Positions 52,201 through 62,420 of a DNA stretch of 64,000 nt are shown piece after piece. A program made the position numbers and the translations under genes. This stretch comes from Rugalucina vietnamica (lineage: Eukaryota; Mollusca; Bivalvia; Lucinida; Lucinidae). The DNA is taken from NCBI GenBank assembly GCA_964017185.1, contig OZ024884.1, positions 565,501 through 629,500 on the forward strand, given 5' to 3'. Position 1 is the first letter of the stretch, and each line of letters begins with the position of its first letter. The notes below the pieces were generated by a model that searched no databases, was not told the origin of the DNA, and saw only the letters and a list, made by a program, of their open reading frames with translations.

Positions 52201-55200
52201 CCACCAAACACCGCAACACGCCAGAAACCGCGTCTGTCTAGGCAATGTGGCGATATTTTGGCTGAACTCAAAAGCAAATTGCAATATTTTACTGCCACTT
52301 CTCCATACCATACTAAAATAGAGCTAGAATTGGTATGATACATGCATAAAATTTCAAATCTTCGGTCTTTGTTTAGAGAAATTCTTATTTTCAAATTTGT
52401 AGCAAGTCATTTGATTATGGTGCTGGTGATAATGTTTGTTAGTATCTTCCGGAATATCTTCTCATATTTAATACACGAAAGCTTTTAGATATCCGTGCAA
52501 TCTGTGTTTTCCAGTTATCTTCACAATTGACCTCGAGGGTTCTTTTTCAGTGTCGGTCTGGTCCCGAGGTTATAAAACTTTTTTCATGTCCAACTCAGTT
52601 GAGCATGAAATTCAAACTGCTCACTATTACTGAAATCACCAAAATTGGTTGAAATTTCAGGTTCGATTGCTAAAGAATTTAATTTATCCTGCTTTAATAC
52701 AAATGCCAACAAGTGTTGGCATTTCAACATTTATGAGCAGGTTAAATCTATTTCTCAGCTCAGCTGAGCATGAAAATTAATAACCTCGGGGCCTGGATAG
52801 CGTAGGGGCTGATGCACTAGCTTATCACCTTTGCGGTACAGCTTCGAATCCGAATCAATGCAGGTGGCAGGAAAGAAGTCGCCCGTGCAAGGTCTGGATT
52901 CTTCCAACATGTTCATGTACGATCACATAACGCTATCGACCGTTCAATCTGAACGTGCTATTGATATAAATTCCACTAGCTGTCTAGTTTTTTCCCACTA
53001 CGGTTTTTGGAGTGGGAATTTCTTTCTGATTGCGCCTTTTCCTGATCATTGCCTACTTGTACCTTTCTATGTAGTTCAAGAAAATTAATTTTAGCTCTAT
53101 AACTTAACTTACTGTATTTTTGTGAAAAACAGCCTGAATGATGTTGATGATTAGTGTCTTGGTAAAATTTGCTGAAAAGGTCTGAAATAAAAAAAGATTA
53201 TTGCAAGAACCACAAGAAGAACGTGAATAGATGAAAAAAAAAGGAAAATATATGGATATGTTTTTCACCTTTTAAACCTTAAACGGAATCCTTTTTTACT
53301 ACCTCGAGTCTGTGCGTCTGCACAGTCGTTGTGCTGTTGGGATACATGTATCTCATAAATATCGTAGTAGCATTTTCTAATAAAAATGGAATAAATTTAT
53401 GGAAATCATCAGGTAAACTCGGCGAGGCAGTTCGAACGGGTACCCACAATCAACGGCTTAAGTAAAACTAGTTCAAAAATAAAAAAAATAATGTATTTTT
53501 ATTTTACAGCAAAATAAATCTCTGTATATTGCATAGGCAAGTTTTTGTATTGTTGTGGGAGCATCCAGTGAAAAGCAATGTCATCATCCGCCTTAACTAA
53601 ACAAAGCGTCATTATTGTTTACTTACTTTGGAGTATAGCCCAAATATTTTGACTATGTCGGTTGGCCCCTGACATAGATAAACATTTCTTGATCGTTCTG
53701 CTTAAATAAGCCTGTCAATCATGTGAAGCTTTGATGGTAAACAATACGAGGGGTGTTCTTTAATTCTTGTCATTTGCTTGATTACTTTTCCCGTGGACTT
53801 ACAACGAAAATGTCGTTTATATGTGGTGAAAGTCCAATCCTTTCTGATCAGATTAGTACCAAAATTGTTGCTGTCTGACGCAGGATCCTATAGTAATCAC
53901 ATTCTTAAACAGTGCACAGTAATGACACTGCGTTATTTTCCAATTAATTTACAATATATAATTTCGATCACAAGTAAAGAAAATGCTATTACATTTGCAA
54001 CACTAAATATAGGCGCCCACTTCCATTTTACAAACAAATTTGCTATTCATGTGAGCATCAGAAAACACTTTTGTAGAATGTTTTCACTTTTACTGTATGT
54101 AATTATTGGCCCTGCTTTGTGACGTCATAACAATTTGAAAATACGCCATTTAAAATCACTGCAGAGGTAACGTAATTCAATATTTTTATATTTTTCACAT
54201 TGGATTGTCTGGTGAATATATCAAATTAATTGTTATCTTAATTTTGTCTAAAATGGCCTAAATGGACATTCGCTGTAAATTGCTAAACTCGAAATTTAAC
54301 ATTTTACGACAGGTTTAAGGAAAAGCAGGCGCACAGTTTCTAGGGGAGCTGTTCGTCTCTATCGTGATAGAATCCCAGTCAAATTTTCTGATTGAAAACG
54401 TCTGCCAAAACGCTTCTTAAGCATATCAAGTAAATAGATTTCGGGACTTTGTAGTGGTATTAGCGCATGGTTATATTGTGGTATGGACGACTCTTTTAAA
54501 GGAATTTTGTGTTCTTTTTCAAAATGTTACAACTCATAATCAAGGTTTCAGAGGATGAACAATCAAAGACTTTTATCAATGGAATAAGCAAAGGTCTTGT
54601 AAAATCAGCATTAAAAGTTTTGGATCAGTCATAACCTGGAAATGAAATTATGAGGCTTTGAAACCTCTATACCGAGCTTCTTGCAACTTAATAATTCATA
54701 ACAAACAGGTGTAGTGCTATGTTACAGTTCTCGTAAAAATTGCAATTTCTGTTTTAGGAAAATAACTTTTCGCCTATGTCTTAGTAGGGTAATGAAGACT
54801 CCGCAAGTATAAAATTGTTTTTCTAACCGTTCTAATTCAAACATTATTTTGCCTATTGTGACTGGCTGAAGTACGTGTATGCGGTGTCATAGAAGTGCCC
54901 CTCTTCAGAGACTCAGTTTGCCATGATTAATTGTATCATCTTCAAATCGTTGGGTGATTTCAATATCGTAAAGAACCTATCTATAACTACCAAGTAGTTT
55001 TCTTCTGGTAAAGATGAAGGTTTAGGAGAAAACGAGTCGATGACAAGAATTAAAGAACACCCCTCGTATATGACCACATGCCTCACAAGGCACTGGAAAA
55101 ATGTGTAAAATAAATAGGCCATGTAAAACCGGTTTAAGCCTGCCAGTAACTTTGTGTTACTGGTCGTTCCAAGGCGATACTTCTGTGGTGGTTCTTTTTG

Positions 55201-58200
55201 TTTTATGTCTTGGTGTTTAAATTTTTTGTGCTGTTGGCGCCTTATGTATGTTTTCATATTTTTAGTTAAGTTAAGATAACTGAGTGGCCACCTATTGGGA
55301 AAATAGCTGCTCATTCGGCTTACGATATTTTTCATGGTATAAGTACCTGCTTGTTAGTTTGGTTTTTTCCCACCTCGGTTTTTGGAGTGGGAATCTTTTT
55401 CTGATTGCGCCTTTTCCTGATCTTTGCCTACTTGTACCCTTTTCTAGTGTTTACAAAACTTTGTCATGTGAGGTCAAGCAGCACGGTCAAAGTATTTGCA
55501 CTAAAATTATTATAATGATTTACTTACGTTGGAAATTATAATTCGCTCCGCAGTGTGTTCTGGTGTTCGGAAAATCTGTAAAGATAAAAGCGTTCGTTCG
55601 TTCCAAGGCGATAGTACTGTTGTGGTTCTTAATGTTTTATGTTTTGTTTTGAATTTTTTGTGCTGTTTTGTATTTGCACCTTAAATACGTTTTCATAGTT
55701 TTTAGTTTAGTTCGAGTAACTGTGCGTGTGCCTATTGGGAAATAGCCGCTCACTCGTCTTACGATATTCTCTTATTATCAGAACCTGGTTGTCATTTAGT
55801 TTTTCATCTATATGAGCCAACAATCTCCAAATGCGAAAACAAAGGCTCAGATCAGCTTCGCAGTAACTGCGAAGCTGATCAGCGCCTTTGTTTTCGCTAC
55901 TCGGATAGTACAATTCCACTTCTTCTTAAATCCGAAGTTTCAAGCTTCTAGCTTTTTTCTGTGCTTGTACAGACCGGTTTGTGTCGGACCTGTTCGGAGA
56001 CCACACTGTTTGTTTTCCCACGAGGCGGCTCATATAATTGTACTAGATGTATAATAAGACTTGGCGTATGATAAGATGTACCTACCATTGAGATAAGCGA
56101 ACTGAAGCTTGTAAATTGAGCCATTGCAGTTACACGTGGGCAGGGTGCCAGAGGCTTCAGCTGGAAAGATAATCATACATCTGTTTGGATAAATTACAAG
56201 AGGACCATTGGTCCTTTAGCTCACCTGAGAGATTTGCTCATTGTAAGCTTAAAGGTCAGATGATGATACCCCGGAGCCATGTACGTATGTACCTCGGAGT
56301 CCTGCACGTTTGACCCCAGAGGCAAGATTGACAGGATTTGTAAAGATTACGATGCATTGCTACAGACAAAATATAAAAGTTCTAGAGCGCATTTTAGAGA
56401 CGAAGATATTTTATGTTGTCTTTGTTTTCATGGCAATAATTCGGGGGCTAATGATTCCTGGGGCGGGACCATTTTTGATCCCATTGGCATAATTGGCAGG
56501 ATTTATGTAAAGCTACACTTAATATTGCTGGTGCATAATAAATTTAAAAGCATTTGGTCTTGTGGTTTCAGAGAAGATTCTTTTTCAAGAAGTTCCAATT
56601 ATAAGCCTATGGCAGATAATGACGCCCCTTAGGCGTGACCTGTATGAACAACAGGGGTACGGTTGGTAGTATTTATAACGAGGAATAAGATTCTCCATGC
56701 ATTTACCATTATAAGCCTATGGCAGATAATGAACCGCCGGCGTGGCCTGTATGGACCCTCGGGGGCACATTTAGCAGGATGTATAAAGACGATTACTATA
56801 TGTAGCTACACATAAAATATAAATGCTCTAGGTCTTGTTGTTTCAGAGAAAAAAAAAGACTCATGTTATTCTCTTCCCTTTGTAAGGCTTTGTCCGGGAA
56901 GGTGGGAGCTAATGACCCCGAGGCGGTGCCATTTTTTACCCCGGGGCATGAATGGCATGAAGCTATAAATGGATGCATACTAAATATAAAAACTTTGTGT
57001 CTTGTGGTTTGAGAGGACAAGACTTTTTACATATTTCCCATTATAATCCTATGGCAGTTAATGACGCCCCAGGACGTGACCCGTATGGACTCAAGGGTTA
57101 CGATTGGCAGGATAACTATATATTGCTATACACAAAGTATGAAAGCTTTGGGCCTTGTGGTTTCGGAGAAGAACGTCTGTTTTCCAATTGTAAGTCAATG
57201 GGAGCTATGTGTTGCCATAGAAACCAAAGTTCTGACCCGACCTGGCTTAAAACCTTATGCAACCTTTCCCCTACCTCAACAATCTTCCAGATAAAATTTG
57301 ATCGTAATTGGCACATCGGCCTTAGAGATATTCATGTTTGAAAGTATTAAAGGACCCATTCGCGGACGCACTCACGGACGCACGGGCGCCAGCTCGAGTA
57401 TCATCCTATGAGATCATATTGTGAGCTTTCGGCTCAGGTGAGCTAAACAGTAATGATGAGTTTTTTTAATTGTCTGGCAACATGGAACCATAGCAAATAA
57501 CGGCGATTTTTTATATTTTAACTTGTCATTCAATACATAGATGAGCAATTAAAATTGTTCAGATGAATGCATCTAAAGTGAAAAAAACATCCACGCAAAA
57601 TCGTGAGATTTTTAGAAACACCGTGGCGGGCGTACTGTATGTAAAAAGGAAGTTTACCTTCAGCCATTTTCTGTATGGCAAGTGTCACACACCCATGTCC
57701 TCCCGAATTACGATGGTGCTGATACAGGTCAGCAATCAGTCTAAATGCTGGAAATAAGAACATATAAGGCAGTACAGTATTACTTGTGAGACGATGGACC
57801 TTATGTTATGTCTTGCCGTCATAAACTTTTTATGATAAGCATGACCTGCGAAATGTGCTTTACAATGTAAAACCCCATGTAAACAACTGAAGCTTGTATA
57901 TGTAAAGATAGTTTACCACCTTACCACTAAAGAACGCTCAGAACTTCGTAGAAGTTAGTCGGAAGTCAGGTCGTAGGTCAGTCGAGAATAAGCTTTGACG
58001 GACTGGGAGCAAAAGCAAACCATACATTTCTGAAGGCCCAAATGGGCGTGAGCCCAAGCAGAGTTTTAGATTTATGTATCACAAACAATATAAGCTGTTT
58101 AAAATGTATTATTTAGCAAGGTTTGTTTCTTAACTATCATCTTTTAAACCGCTGTCACACTATTGCGTATCGACTCACGTATCTACGGCATATCAAGATA

Positions 58201-59376
58201 CGAAAGGTACGTCGTACATACGTGGGCATTCGTAGCTCATACTCCTTGATACGTAGCTCATACGCCGAGACATAACGTTTTTTATGTGTGCACTTAAAAA
58301 TTCGTAACACGTACGTGGCAGGTCCTATACGACGTACATACGACACACACGCGATTTGTACCTGGAATGACCAAATAACTCACAGGGTGTTTCGATTTTG
58401 ACATTATTCACATGCTCAGCAGCTTAGAAGTGAAAGGCTGTGGTACATGTAAAACTAAGACGGACATGCTTATATAAAAAATATGGATAATAAAAATTAA
58501 AACTGAGATCCTTTAAGAGCAGTTAAAACATTAATGAGAAAGAGGATGGGCCATACAAATATGAAAAATATAAAAATATGGAATCTCATTTTAATAAAAC
58601 GGAGTCCTCGTCCGTCCTATATAGAGAATACCTGTAATGGCATCCATACACGGGTTGTCTCTCCATATGTTCAGTATTTCTGAAACAAAAGAATAAACGG
58701 ATTTTGCTTCAAATCGCCAATATATATTGCTGTGCCAATAAACTTGATCGTGTTTTATTGTGTTTCATTTCGACCACATTGACACCCTGCTTCAAATCTG
58801 AAACAAGCCCCATAGGGAAATTTATGTATTTGTATACAAAACTGCATGTTCCACGTTCCTATAGCCGTATGCATGTATATTAAGTAAAGTTGGCACGTAC
58901 AGTCATGTCAATGTTTTGAGCAAATATATACGACTAACATAATTAATATGTTTTTATCTGAAATTAGCAAATTATCGAATAACCGTGTCACCAAATTAAT
59001 TGTATAAAAAATTGACTAAAACTGTAGGCAACATTGATTAACATACCGTTGTATTCCCTGTAATTTGTACAATGTATGTGGCTCGTCGATTGCATGTGGT
59101 TACTACCGGAGGTGCTGACCATAACCATGTGATTGCGACCGTCCTTGACATTGGTAGAGAAGCTTGACCCTTGGCTTTGACCTTGATATTGTCCTGATTG
59201 ACCTTGACTTTGAAACTGGTATTGACCCTGTTGGTAATTATCCTGGAAGTGTCCCTGTTGGTATGAGTCGTGATATTGACCCTGTTGGTAATTATCTTGA
59301 AATTGACCTTGCTGATATGACACTTGCACTGACTGACCTTGCCCGAACAGGCCCTGGCAGACCGTTAGTATTAACC
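49226..59376 (-). CDS. Gene B: secreted-type protein with Gln-rich repeats and two CxC cysteine modules (exons 2-10)
   Basis: Exons, 5' to 3' on the minus strand: 59047-59376, 58632-58679, 57658-57747, 56086-56160, 55528-55575, 53113-53181, 51684-51761, 50229-50273 and 49226-49284; about 280 codons, first exon not found. Every junction is GT-AG and phase 1. Exon 2 starts LILTVCQGLFGQ (likely end of a signal peptide), then carries about 69 extra codons of Gln/Tyr/Gly repeats absent from gene A. The body keeps C-x17-C-x24-C-x19-C-x-C and C-x24-C-x19-C-x18-C-x-C. It ends with SVVHTTSPTSTPPVASRY and a TGA. It is the closest relative of gene A. No ShK or amidase-like exon follows. Family and function unknown; extracellular location is inferred. 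Confidence 0.72.
50416..51491 (-). pseudogene. Reverse-transcriptase element, copy 2 (5'-truncated)
   Basis: Nearly identical to the 24-kb copy from the 3' terminus to 51,491. The open frame 50,954-51,491 matches its last about 180 codons with one visible change (NGFS to NDFS). It lacks the reverse-transcriptase active-site region and an 86-bp tail segment present in copy 1. Beyond 51,491 the sequence is unrelated. Near-identity implies recent retrotransposition or a shared recent source. Confidence 0.8.
51830..52790. other. Intron of gene B with dispersed-repeat fragments
   Basis: A GTTCCTTTAAGAGCAGGG..GAGAAAAGGGGATGGAC repeat copy lies at 51,833-51,960. The rest is AT-rich, including a CCAACAAGTGTTGG short palindrome near 52,710. 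I support no gene; the 102-codon open frame at 52.1-52.4 kb has no domain words. Confidence 0.45.
52792..53067 (+). mobile_element. tRNA-derived SINE copy 2 joined to a reverse-transcriptase 3' tail
   Basis: The SINE (52,792-52,985) has GGGCCTGGATAGCGTAG and the B-box-like GCTTCGAATCCG. It is followed directly by the TTTTTCCCAC..GATTGCGCC..CTTGTACC tail (52,985-53,067). The junction suggests one inserted next to the other. Confidence 0.6.
53380..53560. mobile_element. Palindromic MITE, family F1, degenerate copy
   Basis: Retains CGGCGAGGCAGTTCGAAC, GGGTACCCACAATC and the TATTGCATAGGCAAGTTTTTG end; the left arm is lost. Confidence 0.6.
53747..55066. mobile_element. Mariner-sized TA-flanked element (1,320 bp) with perfect 27-bp TIRs
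   Basis: The left CGAGGGGTGTTCTTTAATTC.. and the right exact complement (..CACCCCTCG) are 27-bp inverted repeats bounded by TA at 53,745-53,746 and 55,067-55,068. Size and TA duplication fit Tc1/mariner. I could not read transposase motifs in either strand. The longest frame (53,778-54,122) has no HTH or DDE words, so it is either decayed or non-autonomous. Confidence 0.75.
55120..55439 (+). mobile_element. 3'-end fragment of the reverse-transcriptase family (well preserved)
   Basis: From AAACCGGTTTAAGCCTGCCAG to TTTGCCTACTTGTACC, without coding sequence. Very close to the tail of the 24-kb copy. Confidence 0.75.
55580..55810 (+). mobile_element. Older reverse-transcriptase tail fragment
   Basis: AAGGCGATAGTACTGTTGTGG..ATTGGGAAATAGCCGCTCACTC..TTACGATATT; it lacks the last about 80 bp, being cut by the following F2 MITE. 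Confidence 0.6.
55811..56033. mobile_element. Fold-back MITE, family F2, copy 6
   Basis: ATGAGCC at the left, the stem GCGAAAACAAAGGCTC..GCTTCGCAGTAACTGCGAAGC and complement, and GAGGCGGCTCAT at the right. Confidence 0.75.
56215..57447. mobile_element. 1.23-kb element with TTTAGCTCACCTGAG inverted ends and internal repeats
   Basis: Exact 15-bp inverted ends (56,215-56,229 and 57,433-57,447), with weaker pairing further in. The interior is made of about five diverged units of about 200 bp, each with words like CATTATAAGCCTATGGCAG, AATGACGCCCC and TCTTGTGGTTTCAGAGAAG. No intact frame. Inference: a non-autonomous DNA element. It occupies the intron between exons 5 and 4 of gene B. Confidence 0.7.
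59047..59376 (-). CDS. Gln-rich repeat exon of gene B
   Basis: Contains four 9-residue units of the type YQQGQFQDN (DNA unit 27 bp, about 59,215-59,330), then QSQGQSGQYQGQSQG. The paralogous exon of gene A (12,507-12,629) has the same ends (LI(L/I)TVCQ, GSNHMQST.HIHC) but lacks the repeats. The difference is exactly 207 nt, so the frame is kept. Low-complexity Gln/Tyr repeats occur in adhesive, matrix and mucus proteins. Confidence 0.7.
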
Positions 59377-59499
59377 CTAAAAATAAAGAATTGTCGGACA
59401 AGTTATCTACTTTACAGACTAAAGATATCTACTTTACAGCAAAGTCTTGGAATACGTCTTCTTTTGTAAGTCAATATATGATATTAACATAAATATATA

Positions 59500-60091
59500 A
59501 GGATAATGCATTTACGAGAATTAATAAATAGCTCTAAACTATATCTTATAAACGTCGCTTGGCACTTGGCACACTTAATGCCACCTGTTATTATAACTGG
59601 TAAATAATGGAGGGACATTTTTCTGAGTTTTTTGACAAAGAGCTTTTTCACAAAAAGCGACGTATGAAAAATGTCATCAATGTGTGTGTGTGTGTTGGGG
59701 GGGGGGGTTCTAGGTGTCTTTGTAACAGTTATGAAGTTCTTAGTCTTGGCATTAATGTTTATGGTTGTTTGCTGGTTGTTATTTTGTTGTTTTGATACTC
59801 AGGTGTCCAGACGTGTTCCGGCCGAAGTGACCTGTTTTGGCCTGAAATGACCTTGATCCATCGCAAACGCCATTATAGCATCTTGTTGACATTTTTACAT
59901 TGTCAATTACTTATATTTATTGATTAAAAGATATATATTGTTGATATCTTTTACAGGTATGTGAAACTTTTTTGTTTATTCTTTTCAATCATGTATCATT
60001 TTCCTTGAAGAGATGTTTGTAAGTTAGTTAATATTGTGGTTTTTGTATTTCAATAGAATCTGTGACTTATGTAATATTCATTTGTGTTATG
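59500..60091. other. Upstream region of gene B
   Basis: The block 59,520-59,620 matches 12,745-12,850 upstream of gene A (AACGTC.CTTGG.ACTTG.C.CACTTAATG.C.CCTGTTATTATA). On the minus strand this gives a TATAATAA word, so it may contain the promoter and first exon of both genes, but no convincing signal-peptide start could be placed. A GTGTGTGT/G11 low-complexity stretch lies at about 59,681-59,708. Confidence 0.4.
59842..59956. repeat. 115-bp direct repeat, left copy
   Basis: CTGAAATGACCTTGATCCAT..GATATCTTTTACAG, repeated at 61,154-61,268 without visible change. The pair brackets the 60.09-61.09 kb fold-back element. Confidence 0.85.
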
Positions 60092-60115
60092 CCACAGGCG
60101 CTCGACGACTGGACT

Positions 60116-60149
<34 letters not shown>

Positions 60150-61094
60150 AGTTTGCATTTTCACCCGTTTGGAGATCCTTACGATATGTTCATGCAATTA
60201 TTTTACCTTTAAAACCTTTTCTATCAATCCTCAATCAACCCTCGTCTATGGGCTACTATATAGACAAGGTCGGAAACGCGGTGTCCTAGTTTAATTGGGG
60301 TCATGGGATTCCCCGCATCTCAAACTCATACTTCACCCTTTACCGTTATTTCAATGCTGGCTGTCAACACATGAGTGTCTTTGTAAAAGGTCTCGCCCAT
60401 TGCCTTCATTCAAAGTAAGCACCACCGCCCGTAAAAACTAACAATTAAAGCATTCTACAGAATTGGAGGACATCCCGAATGAAATCGGCAATCTAGCCGT
60501 GACATTACTATAAATACACTGGTCACACGCCGTGTTACGCCAGCACGTGATATGTGTTACGTTGGTTTTCATAGGTTGCTTGATTTAATACCAGTCAAAA
60601 CACTTTGTGAACTAGTGTCATGGCAACAATGCAATACAATTATCCAGTAGGATTGATTCTTTCATACGATATTTACAGTGACCTTCCACTGATTTCTAGA
60701 AACGAAAGGTCACCATACAAAAACATTCGGGATCCCATCCAAGTAGACAGATGGTGGTATAAAATATAAGTTTACGGGCGACTATGCTTATTTTTGACGA
60801 AGGCAATGGGTGAGACCTTTAACATAGTCGCTCATAAGTAGACACTCAGCATTGAAATAACGGTAAACGGTGAAGTACGAGTTTGAGATGCGGGGAATCC
60901 CATGACCCCAATTAAACTAGGACACCGCGTTTCCGACCTTGTCTATATAGTAGCCCATAGACGAGGGTTGATTGAGGATTGATAGAAAAGGTTTTAAAGG
61001 TAAAATAATTGCATGAACATATCGTAAGGGTCTCCAAACGGGTGAAAATGCAAAAAAAAAAAAAAAATTGAGTCCAGTCGTCGAGCGCCTGTGG
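60092..61094. mobile_element. Fold-back element with about 350-bp inverted repeats and TTATG target duplication (1,003 bp)
   Basis: Ends CCACAGGCGCTCGACGACTG and its complement. The arms stay alignable for about 350 bp (to about 60,440 and 60,765), including a T/A homopolymer of different length in each arm (about 28 T versus 15 A). TTATG lies directly outside both ends (60,087-60,091 and 61,095-61,099). The short central part is non-coding. A 5-bp duplication with CAC near the end recalls Transib-like elements, but the match is weak. Confidence 0.85.
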
Positions 61095-61153
61095 TTATGC
61101 CTCCATATTTGTATGTGTAAACATACAGAATGTAAACATTGTAGTATTTTCAT

Positions 61154-61268
61154 CTGAAATGACCTTGATCCATCGCAAACGCCATTATAGCATCTTGTTG
61201 ACATTTTTACATTGTCAATTACTTATATTTATTGATTAAAAGATATATATTGTTGATATCTTTTACAG
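61154..61268. repeat. 115-bp direct repeat, right copy
   Basis: Second copy of 59,842-59,956. Both end in TTTTACAG, a possible splice acceptor, but the following sequences differ. Confidence 0.85.
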
Positions 61269-61269
61269 A

Positions 61270-62415
61270 ATAATGCTTGGCTAGATGTAGACCTATCATA
61301 TGATCATCATGCAGTAAATCATTTCATCGAGAGCTTGGCTCATTGTTTTCCATTAAGTCCAGTATAGAATCCAGAGATGTATATACGTCCTGTTACAATG
61401 GTGGCCAGTGTGATACTGGACTGACGGTGTATCATCATGATCATCTGACACATGATAATGAGAGTTCTATCATCGATGGAAATCCTGTGTAATGCCATAT
61501 GCTGTTCTAAATTTGGACAACCATGACGTCATTCGGAGTCTTGACCAATGGATATGCAGTGATTCTCGGGATTCTACATCCGCGGATATAATTGTAAACA
61601 CTGTAGTTTTTCGTACACGTGTATCGGTTTTGGGCCCATCATGGAATTGACTGTCGACCACGATCGCGAGGAGTACACGATTCGTTGCAGCAGCCGTTTC
61701 ATCAATGGATACATTTGTGCGCGTTCGGTTGATTCGAAGTGACGCTAGTGAACATTATTTTATGCTCACAATAGTGTGTTGTGTATTTTTGTGAATGTGT
61801 GTTTATATTATAGGAATATAAGGATTATTTGGATTATTTAGTTAATCAAGTAAGGTATTTTCTTATTATATTTCCTATTTTCTCTTCTGTAGACCCATAT
61901 TAGCTTTTCGTGATTTTTTTCAAGCGGAATGTTGATATGGATCATTTTTGTACTGTTTGACATATGACATTGTTTACATTCCTGTGTAAGCATAGTTAGT
62001 GATTTAAAAATGCCGGCATATTTTGTAACTGTAGTTTTGCATAGGCTTGTTCACGGACATTTTTTTCCCCGGGGATTGCGCGCTATGTCTGTAAGCAGGG
62101 CTACGCAATGCTTTAGTGATTAGAGATTAAAAAAATCTTAGATAAACCCGAACCTTTACCCCACCCCCAGTGTGTCCCGGTTTGTCGGTCTCTTTTCGCC
62201 CATGCAAACCCAATTTGTTCGGTGACACCCAAGTTCTAGGTTTAACTTGATAGTCTCTCGTTCTATTAAACTTATTCAGTTAATTTCCCCAAATTTAAAG
62301 CGATGTCGGACTTAGTCGTTTGTGTTGGAATTTTCCGATAAAATTACAGGTAACCAGTCTCTCACTGCATCGTCACGGTTTGGTTGTTATATACCTTGTA
62401 CCACACTACGATACC
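61270..62415. other. Spacer with no gene recognised
   Basis: Mixed composition, no exon with paralogue support, no transposon end identified. Short runs such as TCATCATGATCATC (61,430-61,445) are unremarkable. Confidence 0.4.
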
Positions 62416-62420
62416 ATAAT

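Noticed and set aside
53778-54122. 114-codon plus-strand frame inside the mariner-sized element as transposase
   Set aside because: No helix-turn-helix or DDE words and no similarity to mariner transposase patterns visible by eye.
56279-57341. Several plus-strand frames of 60-122 codons between 56.3 and 57.3 kb
   Set aside because: They lie in the internal about 200-bp repeats of a TIR element and differ from unit to unit by frame; no conserved protein.
59842-61268. 115-bp direct repeats as LTRs
   Set aside because: No TG..CA ends, no priming signals, and the interior is dominated by an independent fold-back element with its own target duplication.
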